Shown piece by piece: positions 21,958-34,600 of a stretch of DNA of 64,000 bases; positions within the stretch are counted from its first letter, which is position 1, and each line of letters opens with the position of its first letter. Source of the stretch: Echinometra lucunter (taxonomy: Eukaryota; Echinodermata; Echinoidea; Camarodonta; Echinometridae); assembly GCA_029962745.1 (NCBI GenBank), contig CM057151.1, positions 251,298-315,297 of the forward strand, in the 5' to 3' direction. A program made the position numbers and the translations under genes. The notes beneath the pieces were generated by a model, which was not told where the DNA came from, searched no databases, and saw nothing but the letters and a program-made list of their open reading frames with translations.

Positions 21958-22203
21958 TAAGTGGTTTCGCGGTGGGGCGCGGAAAATGAGATGGAACGGG
22001 TTACATACACGTCTTTGCCCTGTAGAAGGCGCCCTCCCTTTCCCAAAAACGGGGGTTGGGGGAATAAGACACAACGATAGAGAGAGGAAAAGAAAGTGAA
22101 TGAAAGGAAATTTTTGGAAGGACTGAACGAGGAAAAAGAGACGGGGGGGGGGGGGTAAACAGTGGACCTACTACTACATAGGCAAAGAGACTGAAGGATA
22201 GAT

Positions 22204-22760
22204 TAATTATTCAATTCAATTCAATTTGTTCTTTATTCGCATAAAACAGCACAATCATTTAAAAACATTTACATACCAAAAATACATACATAAATGTACA
22301 TACAAAGATCAAAACATAAAAAATAAAGCATATTCAGCATATTAATAAATAGTACACCTACAGAAATACAGTGAAGGAAGGGGAAAAAATTAACCCAGAC
22401 ACAGAAAGTCAATCAGTTCTTTACATTCACTCAGGCTTAAAAAGGATTCATCCCTTTCATCCCTCATCAAAATCAATTCCCTAATTTGCTCGACTTTACG
22501 TGCAACATTTACTGAAGAGCATTGTACCTCATTCCACTCCCTAATTATCTGTCTATGGTCCATCATATATTTACTTTTCAAGTATTCAATATTGCCTCCA
22601 AGTACAGAGAATGAACCAAACTGACTCATATTTGTGATATATGATACAATAAAGTTATCAGCCTGAAGAGAATTCAATTTGAAATTCATGCATCTCTTAT
22701 GAAACCACAATTTCATGCACATCATTTTGGCAAGAAAAGGTAAAAACACAAAAAACTAAG
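22204..22760 (-). mobile_element. probable 3' end of a LINE, with a C-terminal ORF remnant
   Basis: On the minus strand the sequence ends in short GAATT repeats at 22205-22230, typical of a LINE 3' terminus. A minus-strand frame of about 119 codons (22390-22749) ends in ELIDFLCLG just upstream of that tail. The frame has protein-like composition but no diagnostic motif, so family assignment is open. Confidence 0.4.
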
Positions 22761-22769
22761 TGGTATAAA

Positions 22770-23285
22770 AAAAGGAGATAAAGTATACAGCGAAAGAACA
22801 GATAGAGAGAGGACATCGAGAAAGGAATAAGGTAAACGGTAAAAGAGAGGAAGAGATGGTGACGAAAGAGTGAAAATGAAAGAAAGAAATCTGAAGTGAC
22901 TAAGAGCAAAGGTTGAGAGAAAAACTGACTATAAGAAGTTTGCTATTTCTTAAGAATATGTTGTGTCTGTCTTTTTCATATTACCACCAAAGAAAACTAA
23001 TTACAAATTCACTTTGCGAGATGTCAGAAAGTTCAAGAGTTTACATGCAGAATCAGAGACTGCAAAATAGTGTTCTTTCTATACTCAGTGACCAAAATGA
23101 AAATCAAAGCTTTTGTGACATTTTCCATTTAAGATAGTTACTTTTATCTGTTTCAAATCTTGACGGCATAACAGTCCGCACGGCTATCTTTATTTCTTTA
23201 AGTATAAAATGCTGCATACATTTCTTTATGTATACTTCTCTGTATTCTCCCTCTATATTTCTATTAGTCCCTTACTTTTCCTCTT
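22770..23285. other. intergenic, nothing recognised
   Basis: Purine-rich (AGAGAG) at 22780-22920, then AT-rich. No gene. Confidence 0.3.
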
Positions 23286-23299
23286 CTTTCCCTCTCTCT

Positions 23300-23378
23300 T
23301 TCTTCTTCTTCTTCTTCTTCTTCTTCTTCTTCTTCTTCTTCTCCTTCTTCTTCTTCTAATTCTTCTTCTTCTTCTTCA
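23300..23378 (+). repeat. (TTC)n microsatellite
   Basis: About 25 TTC units with two interruptions. Confidence 0.95.
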
Positions 23379-23384
23379 GTACCC

Positions 23385-24366
23385 GGCGGGGGTCAGTCAG
23401 AATACTGTATATTAACACGCGTGAACACAGGTTTTTCCAAAATCACCCTAGTTTATCCAAATCAAAATCACACCCTATTCGAGGTTTTCTTCTTCTCCTT
23501 TTTTTTTTTCCTTCTTCCTTTTTAAATAGAAAAAAATGTACACCCTATAAAGAAAAGCATACCCGGTACCTCTCGAACATAATGATTAAACTGAACGAAC
23601 AACTCTTTTCCTTATTCGGGGGTCTTTTGGTCTTTTTTTTTTTTCCTGTCTATTTTGACACCCTGAGCTCTAACCCTATAATTCCCCCTTTTATCACTTA
23701 TTTTTTTGTTTTGCTCGTAAAGCAATATATTTGACTCACCCCCCCCCCCCGGATGTTAGTAACGAAACGAATATCTAGCTTCTTTTCTCCACTGGCATTA
23801 TCTTCCTTACTTATCTTCTTACTTATGACCTTTCACTTCTTGCAATGATGGTTTCGTGCAACTTTCACTGATATCATAGCAGCGATTATATATACTTCAC
23901 AGTTCACAGTTCGAAAAAGTCTCGCCATTTAAAAATATTTTTTCAGATTTCCATACCTGAGAGAGCGAGGAGAAAGAGGTGGATAGGCTTAATCCATTGC
24001 AAAAAGAAAAGAAGAAAAGAAAACTTCACCTTCTTCCCCTTGTATTTTTGTCTTCTAGAAAATCCTGTCGAATCTATCAAAATTTGCAAATCCTGCGAGG
24101 GGGAGGGCACATTAATTGATATCATGTCTCAGGCCCGCTGGAGACGGTACGCTGATTTTAAAATCGTTAACCCTAAAAAAGACAGGGGGCCATATAAGGA
24201 CCCCTTTACAAATTTGAACCGCAGCGCTTCACGCCACGCCACTGACCGACATTAATCACGTCGATCTTTTGACACCAAGTTTACGAAAATCGGTCATATC
24301 GTTGCCGAAATCTCATGTCAGCCCGAAAACAAAGGATTTTTTTAGTTTTGTGTACCGTACCAAACT
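23385..24366. other. intergenic, nothing recognised
   Basis: T-rich with a C-run at about 23740. The region 24080-24255 is GC-richer but has no supported exon. Confidence 0.3.
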
Positions 24367-24374
24367 AGTGGGAA

Positions 24375-24647
24375 CATGGCCGTACGCAGATTTTTTTTCC
24401 GGGGGGGGGGGGGCAAGAAGCATAAAAATTTTCGAAGGAGCTTAAAAGCGTGGGAGCGAAGCGACCGAGCTGGTCACGAGGGCGCTTTTGCATTTTTGAT
24501 AGTGAAATTGAATGATTTGTTACACACTTTTCGTGGATTTTGTGAAAATTTTCAGTAAAAAAAGAGGAAATTTTCACAATTTCTGGGGGTAACCCCCCCC
24601 CCCTGCCCCCCCCCCCCCCCCCCCCCCCCCCGCTGCGTACGGCCATG
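24375..24647. mobile_element. hAT-like MITE (273 bp) with exact 8-bp TSD
   Basis: Perfect 15-bp terminal inverted repeats (CATGGCCGTACGCAG / CTGCGTACGGCCATG) are flanked by AGTGGGAA at 24367-24374 and 24648-24655. G- and C-homopolymers sit just inside the ends. The internal GAGCGAAGCGACCGAG block echoes the elements at 4793 and 11072. Confidence 0.95.
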
Positions 24648-24659
24648 AGTGGGAAACTG

Positions 24660-25100
24660 GATTTGCTTATATTTCTTAACCATCCGACTGCACATATTAT
24701 TTCTTCCTTAAGCTGCATCATCTATTGTAACGGAACGGTGGTCCGGATATAAATCCTTGATAGTGAAACAGCAGACTTAATAAAGAAAATTTTAAAAAAG
24801 AACCAGAAAAAAGTTTAAGTAGAAAAAATAAAGAAAATTAGTGGAACAAAAGAATAGGCCTACATTAATTGAAATCACTTTCATTTCTTAGAATAGAGTT
24901 TGCAATGAAAGAACTTCTGCATAGAAATTTTATCTCCAGGGCCTTTCATTGCTTGGTTATCAATCAAACTGTCGGCTATCTATGAATATGATTTACATCA
25001 ATTATAATATTATTAAATATTATTTGAAAAAAAACGAAATTTACCCCCCCCCAAAAAAAAAAAAAAATAAAAAAAATAAAAATAAAAAAAATAAGCAAAC

Positions 25101-25131
<31 letters not shown>

Positions 25132-25244
25132 AACGATGGATTTGGGTTCTTTACGTGATTCTCGAGGTCTTACGTTGGTCATTTCAGTGGCAGATCATAA
25201 ACTTTGAGTAAGATGACATACTGTTTAACATCACATACTGTTTA

Positions 25245-25280
<36 letters not shown>

Positions 25281-25545
25281 CATATATATTTTTTTTTCTT
25301 TCTTTCTTTCTTTCTTTTTTTTTCAGTTACTCGAGAGCCCTCGATAGGCGGGCCCTCTCCTCCTCTCCCTCTCCCACTCCAGCGTCCAAATTTTCCCTTG
25401 TCCATCTTATGAAACAAAAATCATAAAGGCAGACTCGGCGGCGAACAGGCTCTGAACCATCCTACGATTAATATTTGACTGGAAGCTCTCCATAGTCTTT
25501 GCATACATGCGCATTTTTATAGCCCGTGTAATTCTCGGTAAGGAA
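24660..25545. other. upstream region of STRIP with microsatellites
   Basis: Holds A-rich and (AAAT)n repeats at 25055-25135, a (TA)n run at 25250-25276 and (TTTC)n at 25297-25318. The STRIP promoter and 5' UTR must lie in the right part. No TATA box was recognised. Confidence 0.5.
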
Positions 25546-25547
25546 CT

Positions 25548-25643
25548 ATGGACGTTCCCATGGCTGGCGGTCTAGCCGCCAAAAGAGGTGGTGGTTTGCC
25601 TAAATTACGAGAACTACTGCGCCGACAAAGACGGGATTCTGAC
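25548..25643 (+). CDS. STRIP1: STRIP exon 1 (codons 1-32)
   Basis: Encodes a Gly/Ala/Arg-rich start ([20 protein letters not shown] from the second Met). It ends GATTCTGAC before GTAAGT, phase 0. Confidence 0.92.
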
Positions 25644-28600
25644 GTAAGTAGTTTCTGGTGTTTTTCATTAATCTTTTGTGAAAATATTTGAAGAAATGTA
25701 AACGTGTCAGACATTTCATGAACTATCCTTTTCACATGCCCTGTAAACAGGGTAGGCTCCTATATGCGTCAATTCGACCGTCGAGTTCACAGGATGAGTG
25801 CTCCTGTGTAATGCTGCGTAGGTCTAACGTTACATGGTCTACTATGCCAGCCAAACACCCCACACACCGCACCATACCGTACCCGCCGGCCGCACAGGTA
25901 CAGGCGATACTACAGTAGATCTAGATCTACATGTACTAGGTTGGCTATACTGACATGACTGAAGATGCATGAATGAAGAGGGCGAGAGAGAGAGCCAGTC
26001 ACGTATTAATTATGGTTATTGGATGTATTACCGACCTAGACCGAAGTGTTCTGTATCTAACAGTCGTCGTTAGCCTCGTATTCTGGTAGGGTCAGCACTC
26101 CTCCTTTATACTTATAGAGACAGAAGCGCCCTAAGCGTTGTGCGTGCAATCTCATTGTGATGGGCAGCGCAACGAGAAAACTACCTCAAATCATCCATTT
26201 TTCCCCTTTATTCATGAATATAAAAATATCATAGACTATAGAGTATGGCTTACCGATTTTATGATTTATTCCTTTAAATCTCCATTTTCAGGTAAATCCA
26301 GAGTCCTATCGTTAGGTCCTCTCGCTTTTCGCAGGGAGATCAGCGAATTCGCGACTCTTCGCATTTCAGCAGGCCGTATTCAAACGATTGACCACGTACG
26401 TTTGGGCATATACGTACGAACGATGTTTTCACTGTTGTTTCCTGTTGGTCGATCAGTCGATCGTTTTAATACGGTTGAAATGTGAGAGTCGCAAATTCGC
26501 TGATCTCCCTGCGAAAAGCACGGAGGCGACAGAGAAAGAGGTTGGCTGTTGCAAGATTTTCAACCGAGAGGACCTAATGTTAGGATCCTGGATTTGCCTG
26601 AAAATGGAGAGTTAAAAGGAATTTGTATAATAATTTATTTCAAAAAGTTTCTAAAATTAAAGGGAATAAGAAAAGGAAGAAACCTTGGATTGATTCAGTA
26701 TTATTACATAACATAAGTAAGAAAAAACAACTATTTAAAAAATAATGTGAGAGTCCAAATTATAATACCAAAAAGCAATATTTGAAAATAAGAAATTTAG
26801 TTAATAAGTCACTAAAGAAAAAGGAAAAGGTTTTACGAAAGCAAATTCCAGTAGTCCAGTGGTAATCTGAAAAAAACTTGGAACATTATTAAAGAGGTAC
26901 TTGGTACTAAAAAGAAGAATTTGCCTACCTTTGTATATGATGATAGGAACACTATTTCAGGGGATAAGAATACAGGAAACAGTTTTAATAATTTCTTTGT
27001 TAAAATTGGATTATTGTTAAATGATTCTGGAAATCATATGAATAGAATTTAATATGCCAAGTTCTTGCAACCGAAACATTCTAAATCATTATCTTTTGAA
27101 CCTGTAACTGAGAATGAAATACTTGAAGTTGTGAGTCCAAATTATAATACCAAAAAGCAATATGTGAAAATAAGAAATTTAGTTAACAAGTCACTAAAGA
27201 AAAAGGAAAAGGTTTTACGAAAGCAAATTCCAGTAGTCCAGTGGTAATCTGAAAAAAACTTGGAACATTATTAAAGAGGTACTTGGTACTAAAAAGAAGA
27301 ATTTGCCTACCTTTGTATATGATGATAGGAACACTATTTCAGGGGATAAGAATACAGGAAACAGTTTTAATAATTCCTTTGTTAAAATTGGATTATTGTT
27401 AAATGATTCTGGAAATCATATGAATAGAATTTAATATGCCAAGTTCTTGCCACTGAAACATTCTAAATCATTATCTTTTGAACCTGTAACTGAGAATGAA
27501 ATACTTGAAGTTATCAAAAAAATTAAATGTAGTACCGGTAGTAGTTGGGGCATTGATAATTTGAGTCCCATAGCTAGTTATCAAGAAAGTAGTAATACTT
27601 ATTCTGCAACCATTATGTCATATTTTTTAATCTATCATTGTCTTCTGGTGCTATTCCTCCTAAACTAAAAATATCTAAAGTTATCCCTATATATAAAAAT
27701 GATAACCTACACGATATTTCTAATTATCGTCCCATTTCGCTTCTTCCATACTTTTCAAAGATCCTAGAAAGAATTGTTTATAATCGATTATATGATTTCC
27801 TATGCAGTAATTCTCTTTTAAACGATAATCAATTTGGGTTTTTTTAAAATGCTTCTACTGAAATGGCATTGATTAATCTACATGATTATATAATTCATTC
27901 ATTGAATAAGAAACTTCATACTGTCGGAATATTTTTAGACCTAAGTAAGGCATTTGATTGCTTTGACTATGATATATTACTACATAGACTACAATTTTAT
28001 GGAATAAGGGGTCTTCCTCTACTCTGGTATCAGAATTATTTATTTAATCGTGTGCAATATGTTTCTTACAATAATGTTTTCTCTGAGCCTTTAAATGTCT
28101 TATGCGGTGTGCCCCAAGGATCCATCCTAGGGTCGCTCTTATTTTTTATATTTATTAAAGATCTGCCAAACTGTTCAAATAAACTGAGATTTTTACTTTT
28201 TGCAGATGACACCAAGATTTTAGCTTCTCATGAATCTTTACAATCTTTGAATAATGTTCTCAGCTTTGAATTGCAAAAAAAGTATCCAATTGGTTTTATT
28301 GTAACAAATTATCTTTAAATATGGAAAAATCAAATTATATATATTTTTATGTTAATAATGCTTTTAATAACAACATAGAACTTTTAAGTGTCAAAATGAA
28401 TAATCAAGACATAAAACGTGTAAGTCACACAAAATTTCTAGGTGTCTTGATTGATGAAAAACTTACATGGAATAATCACATAACGGATGTAACAAACAAA
28501 ATATCCAAAAATGTTGGAGTCATCCACAAACTTAGCAATTTCTTGCCTCAACATATTCATTTTACTTTGTACAATACCCTAATCTTGCCCAATTTTTATC

Positions 28601-31600
28601 CTATTGTAATGTAGTTAGGACAAACACATATCCAACTAAATTACAACCATTGTATATTTTACAGAAAAAAAAACATTCGTATTTGTTCATTTTCTTGGAG
28701 ACAAGCCCATACTAAAGAGTTATTTGTTTAATTTAATGTTCTTGTTTTTCAATTGAATTCTTAATACTGTGCAATATTACTTTTTAAACATAAGCAAAAC
28801 ATACTCCACAAATCGTTATCATCAATGCTCACCTTGAATTTGTCTGTACATTGTCATAATACTAGAAGCAGAAATAATAATCATCTACATGTATGGACTG
28901 TTAATAAGAATTATACACTTTTTCTTTTAGACACCATGCTCCTGTTATTTGGAATAATCTACCACAAGAAATTAAAACAATTAACTCAATGTGTTCCCTT
29001 AAGAGAAAACTTAAATCTTTCTTAGTCACAAGTGTTTGAAATCTTAATAATACTGCCATGTAATGTTTTGTGATGGGCTTGTGCGGTAAAATGTATTTCT
29101 AAATGTAATGTCATATATTTTTGACGATATTGTTGGGCAACTGAAGCGTTAAGCCTTTTTAATCATGGTCTGTTATTGGTAAGCAAGGTCATGTAGTGAG
29201 TGAGTTTGGAACTTTGCATTTCCTATACAAATTACCCACCAATGTTCGACAGTCTCATCTGAAGCTATAGGCTAGCATTTACATCTTTTCTCCCCTTTTT
29301 GTCGTAATGGAGTTTAAACAGTGCTATCATTACCTATCAGTCAGTGTTTAATCATCTTTTAAACATGTTTCTTGGCATTTTTTAAGGGGATGACATTTCA
29401 AATTTTCTCTGGAAATCTATAGACCTTTCCCCTTGATTTCCTTTGGCTTTTTGTAGTAAATGTAAATTGAACAATAGCAAAATAACTTCAATTTCAAAAT
29501 ACCTTGCTAGAGCATGTTGAAAATATTAAATGTCTTGTAGTGATTTTTTATTCTCAATTAAATTAGACATTACATATTCAGCATATTTTGAGTACATGTA
29601 AAATGTCCTGTTCTATCGCTTCACTGTATTTACTGTTTAATAGTTTGTGGACAGCTCCATTGTGAAGCAGTTGCATAACTAAATTAGACTATCCTCCACT
29701 AATTTTATCTTGTAAAACACAAATATATACATATAAGCAGATATTCTCACTTTCCAAAGAAAAATAATTGTGGAACACAGTCATGCACAGGTCATATTCT
29801 CTAGAGGCATGAATAGTATGTTGCTCTTTTCCACCTTAAAAATTTGTGAGTTTTGGAAACTAAAAATAATTTCCAAATCTGATGATGCACATTAAATTCT
29901 TTGTTTTGATAGGTGATTGATATGACACACTTGGCACATAAGAGTAGATAGCTTGGAAAATCTGTTACAATTTTGAGATTTGAATTTCGGGGGGGGGGGG
30001 GGGGGGGGCAAGACAATCCTTCCAATTGTGATAAATGATAAGTAACAGAGCAGGTAATTACAAAAATGATTTCAAAATATACTGGTGATTGAATTAACAC
30101 GAAGTGGTAGTTTTTACTGAAAAGTTGGTACATGTAAATGGGAAATTTCATGAAAAGCAGTAGTCTGGTATTCTACCGCCTAAATCGGTAGAGTTGGCAA
30201 GTATGAAATTTTCAGGATTAAGAGGACATGTATCGCTTGGAATGTTATGAAATAACTTACGTGTGCTTTCTTGTAATCAAACAAAAGCTATAAAATTTAT
30301 TCCACCATTATCTCTTTCTTATTTCCTTTCTCTAATTCCTCTAATTCCCCATAAGCTGGCTTTTTAAAAGAAAGAATATATCAACATAGTGTTACTGAAA
30401 ACCTCCAAATGGAATATTCACTCACCATAGAAACCTACAGAGAACATCTCAAACAAAAGCTGCACTTCAGTCAGTCTGCACTTTGATGTTTTTTAAACTC
30501 CAGATTACTGCTTTCTGAATCTGATTTCAGGGCCAAAATGATACTCCTGATCTGGATTTCGAATACGCAGATGCTCACAAATATACTTCTGAAATTGCAG
30601 GTAAGATTAGTAGAGGTGCTTTAGTTGAGTGGATTAAAGCACTTGACTAGAAATGAAAAGATCTTAGCTTCGATCCCTGACTTATGTCCTTGAACATGGT
30701 ATTTTATCTACATTGCTTGTACATTAAATAAATCACTGTGATCATATAATAATGATAATTTAATTTCAAGGTGCTCCAATATTATCCCAGCTCTGCTAGC
30801 TGCCATTCCTGGCATCCTGGCACTCACTATGTACCAATGAGTGTATGTGCGTTTCTTTTTTTTTTTTCTTTTTTTTTAAATATTTGAATCATAATAAGAA
30901 TTTTTTAAATTTATCATACTCACCCAGATTTTAGTCATGTGGCTTTAAGTTAAAACAGACTCAGAAGTTTGGAATCTATGTAGATTTGAACTTTTAAAAC
31001 CAATTTCTCTTGCTTGTACAGCATAAGCTTAGGCATATTACAAAATGGAAAAAAAAAAATTATCTGACATTTATCAGGCAGGCCATGCATTTCAAATTCT
31101 GTATGATGAAACTCTTATGATTCGTACCTTGATAAGATTCAACTGATTTACCTCAAATCAAATTGTTTTTTTTTTTCTCAGAATTGTATAGTTATACTGA
31201 GGAACCAGAGTTTTCATTGGGACAGAAGTGTTTTGAAGAAGATTTCCATTCCTATGGTGAGTCAAATAATTTCTATTCATAATATTTTACCTGTAATTTT
31301 CAATACATTTAAATTTTATTGGTGTTTGTGTCAGTCAAATATTTAAGTGATAAGAGTGTTATATCATTGTTATTACATGTCAGGAAGTGCAGTAGATGAT
31401 TCATTTGTAAATCACTTTTGTATGCTCCTGAAGAATTGCATTGCTTTCCTATGAATATCAGTTGTTACAACCAGTCCATCTAATCACCAGATCTTCTAAG
31501 GATTGTCTTCTTATGATGTTGTTTTAAACCTTTTGTTTCCATGGATACAGTTGATGTAAAATGGAGTCAGCTGGATGACAGGAGACGGATGATGCATATC

Positions 31601-34600
31601 TTACGTCTACAGAACAGCTTAGAATGTGCCAAGAGGGAACAAAGAATGAAAACTGCTAGAGCTGTTCTCTATCTTGCTCAAGGTAGGCTTTTCTGCTAAC
31701 AAAATATATTGAAAGCAATGGTGTTACTTGTAACAATATGATAATAATGATATTCTGGATTTTTATAGCGCCTAATACATCTTGCCGATGTTTCTAAGCG
31801 CTTTACAGAAATATTATTACCCCAGTCATCGGATTCAGATCCAACTATGATTATTGTTATTATTGTCATCTATGTTATGCATAAATATTTTTTAGGATAG
31901 TGTTTACATGATTTCCATACATTTACCAATATATGTATACTTATCCTTGATTTATGAACCATACTGCTCTGTTTGATAAGTATCGCGTCTGAAACCTGTA
32001 TTACTTAGGCTGAGAAAAATCTTTATTTCAAATACTCCATCTGTTTATTTCAAATGAGAAGTTCCAGTTAATTTACATATTGTGAGGTACATTGTTACAT
32101 TTAAGAATAACTCTGGTATGTTTATATCACAAGGTGTATTCAGTGAATGTTCATCAGAAGAAGACCAAGTGAAATGGTGTCGTCATAACTGTTTTCTTCT
32201 CTACCGATGTGGCATCTTTACAACATTTGTAGAGTTGTTATGCATGGAGGCAGAGTAAGTTTGTTCTGGGACTTAAAGTATTGTTTAGACATTGCATAGT
32301 AAACCAGATCTCCACACCCCCCCCCCCCCCCCAAAAAAAAAAAAAAAAAAAAAACAAGAATAAAATCTATAGGGAAATTGAATCCTAGTCACAAGGGTGA
32401 AAAAATGTACCTTGTGCATCATATGCACTCTGTATTTTTGTGTGTTTTTTGTAATGATGCAAAGGTATAGAGAGCACTATGCTTATGCCATTTTATTTAA
32501 CTGCAGTGTTTGTTTTTGTTTTTGTTTTTGTTTTTTTGTATTGTGGGCAGTTTACCATGGCAGATGTGAATAAGACCTTATTAGCTATTATCAGCTTACT
32601 GGAGGCTTATAATGTACATTAAGATTTTCTTGTCTGTATCTGCGATTTCCATAATTGTATATTTTTTGTGTAGCATGTCAACATGTTATTGGTACTGATA
32701 GAATGACTGTATAACTATAGTCATGGATTTATGAGTGTCTTAATCCAGCATAGCTGTGATTATAGGACTGAGCAGGATGATCCTGATACCCCTGGGCAGG
32801 GTATTATATATTCTAATTGCCTAGTCTTTTGGAGGAGTCTTTAAGCCGTCTGTCCCGTGTTTAGGAGAACCACACCATAAGCACTTTAAAGATCCTGCTT
32901 CATTTTTTGAAAAAGAGTAGGGAGCCATCCAGATGAAGTAGTTTAAAGCTGATGATTTACTTTAATATTTCATGTAATTTATGTAAGACTTCATCTATGT
33001 TTTTATTGATTGAATAATTTTTTTAGGATGAAAGGATAAAGCTCACCTTTTGATACATCATCTGACATTTAAATGACACAACTGTGTTGATAGTGTTGTT
33101 ATATGTAAACCTAAATCATCCATCCATCCATCATGTATGTTACTTTTATTTGTTTTTATATTTGGAAAATGAAGTGAATCAGTCCATCCATCTAAATTTG
33201 AAGTATCCCAAATCTTAAATCCAGTAAATTCTCTTTCCATTTCATGAATTTTATTAGAAACTCAGTTGCCGCTTCAACTGCACTTCGTAAGCCTGCTGTA
33301 TCTATTGTTGACAGTACAGACCTCAGGTAAGTCTTACAGGCAGCCTGATTTAGCAGATTAAGTTTCCACTTGCTGACTGAATTTTTATTGGGTTGAAATT
33401 TTTCAGTGTTGGTTCATAGTGATTTTTATGAAATGACAATAATAAAGTTCTCTCTCTTGCTTTATTCAGTTTAGTAATCATGGAAAATGTTAAACCATTG
33501 AGAAAATATGTCCATTTTGTATATGAATAATGAAAACTTTATCTGTCTACAATCCATGAAGGTTTGTTGGTTTTTAGTCATGCACAACTGCATAAAATAC
33601 TGAGGCATAGCTGTATACGTGCATGCAGTAGAGCTGAGCTGATATCACACAGAAGTGGCTAAAAGACTTATTGAGTATCATAGCTTAGTGGTTTGGCTTT
33701 CAATAGAAAGATTTAGGATTCAAATCCCCATCTGGCACCTCATTTTAAAAGATTTTAATCTACACTCATCCCTCTCCATCCCAGTGTTAATGCTCTAGTG
33801 GTACTTACATGTACATGTGCATGGATTCATGATTGGGCCATGATCAGGGGAGCATTTCATGAAAGGACTTGTTGGATATTTTATCCGACAAAGTCTGTTT
33901 TATCCGACAGTTGCCATAGTAACGATGCTTCTCAGCCAATCAAAATCAAGGAAAGATGTCAGACGACAAATGTTGATGAAACGCCCCCCAGGTTAATATT
34001 GGAATGCTAGAAATATCACAGCATGTCAGATTATATCATAATGCAAAAAATCCGCTTTTATGATAACAGCAATGTTCTGTTGTTCTTTGCATGCAGAGTG
34101 GTATTAAGTGTACTCTACATCATGGTAGAAACCCTCCGTACTGAGCATCCTGATGATACAGATGAAATGAAGGCACAAATACATAATTTCAAAACAGATA
34201 TAGGTGAGTGCTTTCTATCTTTTTTCCCTGTTGCCTGTTATGCTATATGCCCTATCAAATATTAGGGTTATTATAGCTGTTATGTTTATTATAATTTAAG
34301 CTGTTTTCATTATGATTGATAGTCTGCTGTTGGTTATGCACTGGAGTGTGATGAGATCAGAGGTCATTAGTTCAAAGTATGCATTATGAAACTCATCAGC
34401 ACCAGGAAAAGGCAGTGCATAGATATTACACTTTTCTTGTAAGCAAATACAAGTAGGGTGCATGCATAATTTTATTTGAAGATATTAGATACAAGCTGAG
34501 GACTTCACTTTTCTTTATTGAAGAATTCATACTTTATGAAAGAAAAAAGGACACACTCATGAAAATTACTTTAATATGAATGGATTGATGATGTGAATGA

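Larger units (their letters stand above)
26640..29160 (+). mobile_element. degenerate non-LTR retrotransposon (LINE, CR1/Jockey-like) in STRIP intron 1
   Basis: Recognisable reverse-transcriptase blocks occur in order but in broken frames: [19 protein letters not shown] at about 27724, FLDLSKAFD at about 27928, [10 protein letters not shown] at about 28108, FADDTKIL at about 28200 and [17 protein letters not shown] at about 28430. Stops and frameshifts separate them (27845, 28317, 28612). The element is 5'-truncated and no endonuclease is seen. A 382-bp stretch ahead of the RT is tandemly duplicated. It lies in the same orientation as STRIP. The 3' limit is approximate. Confidence 0.88.
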
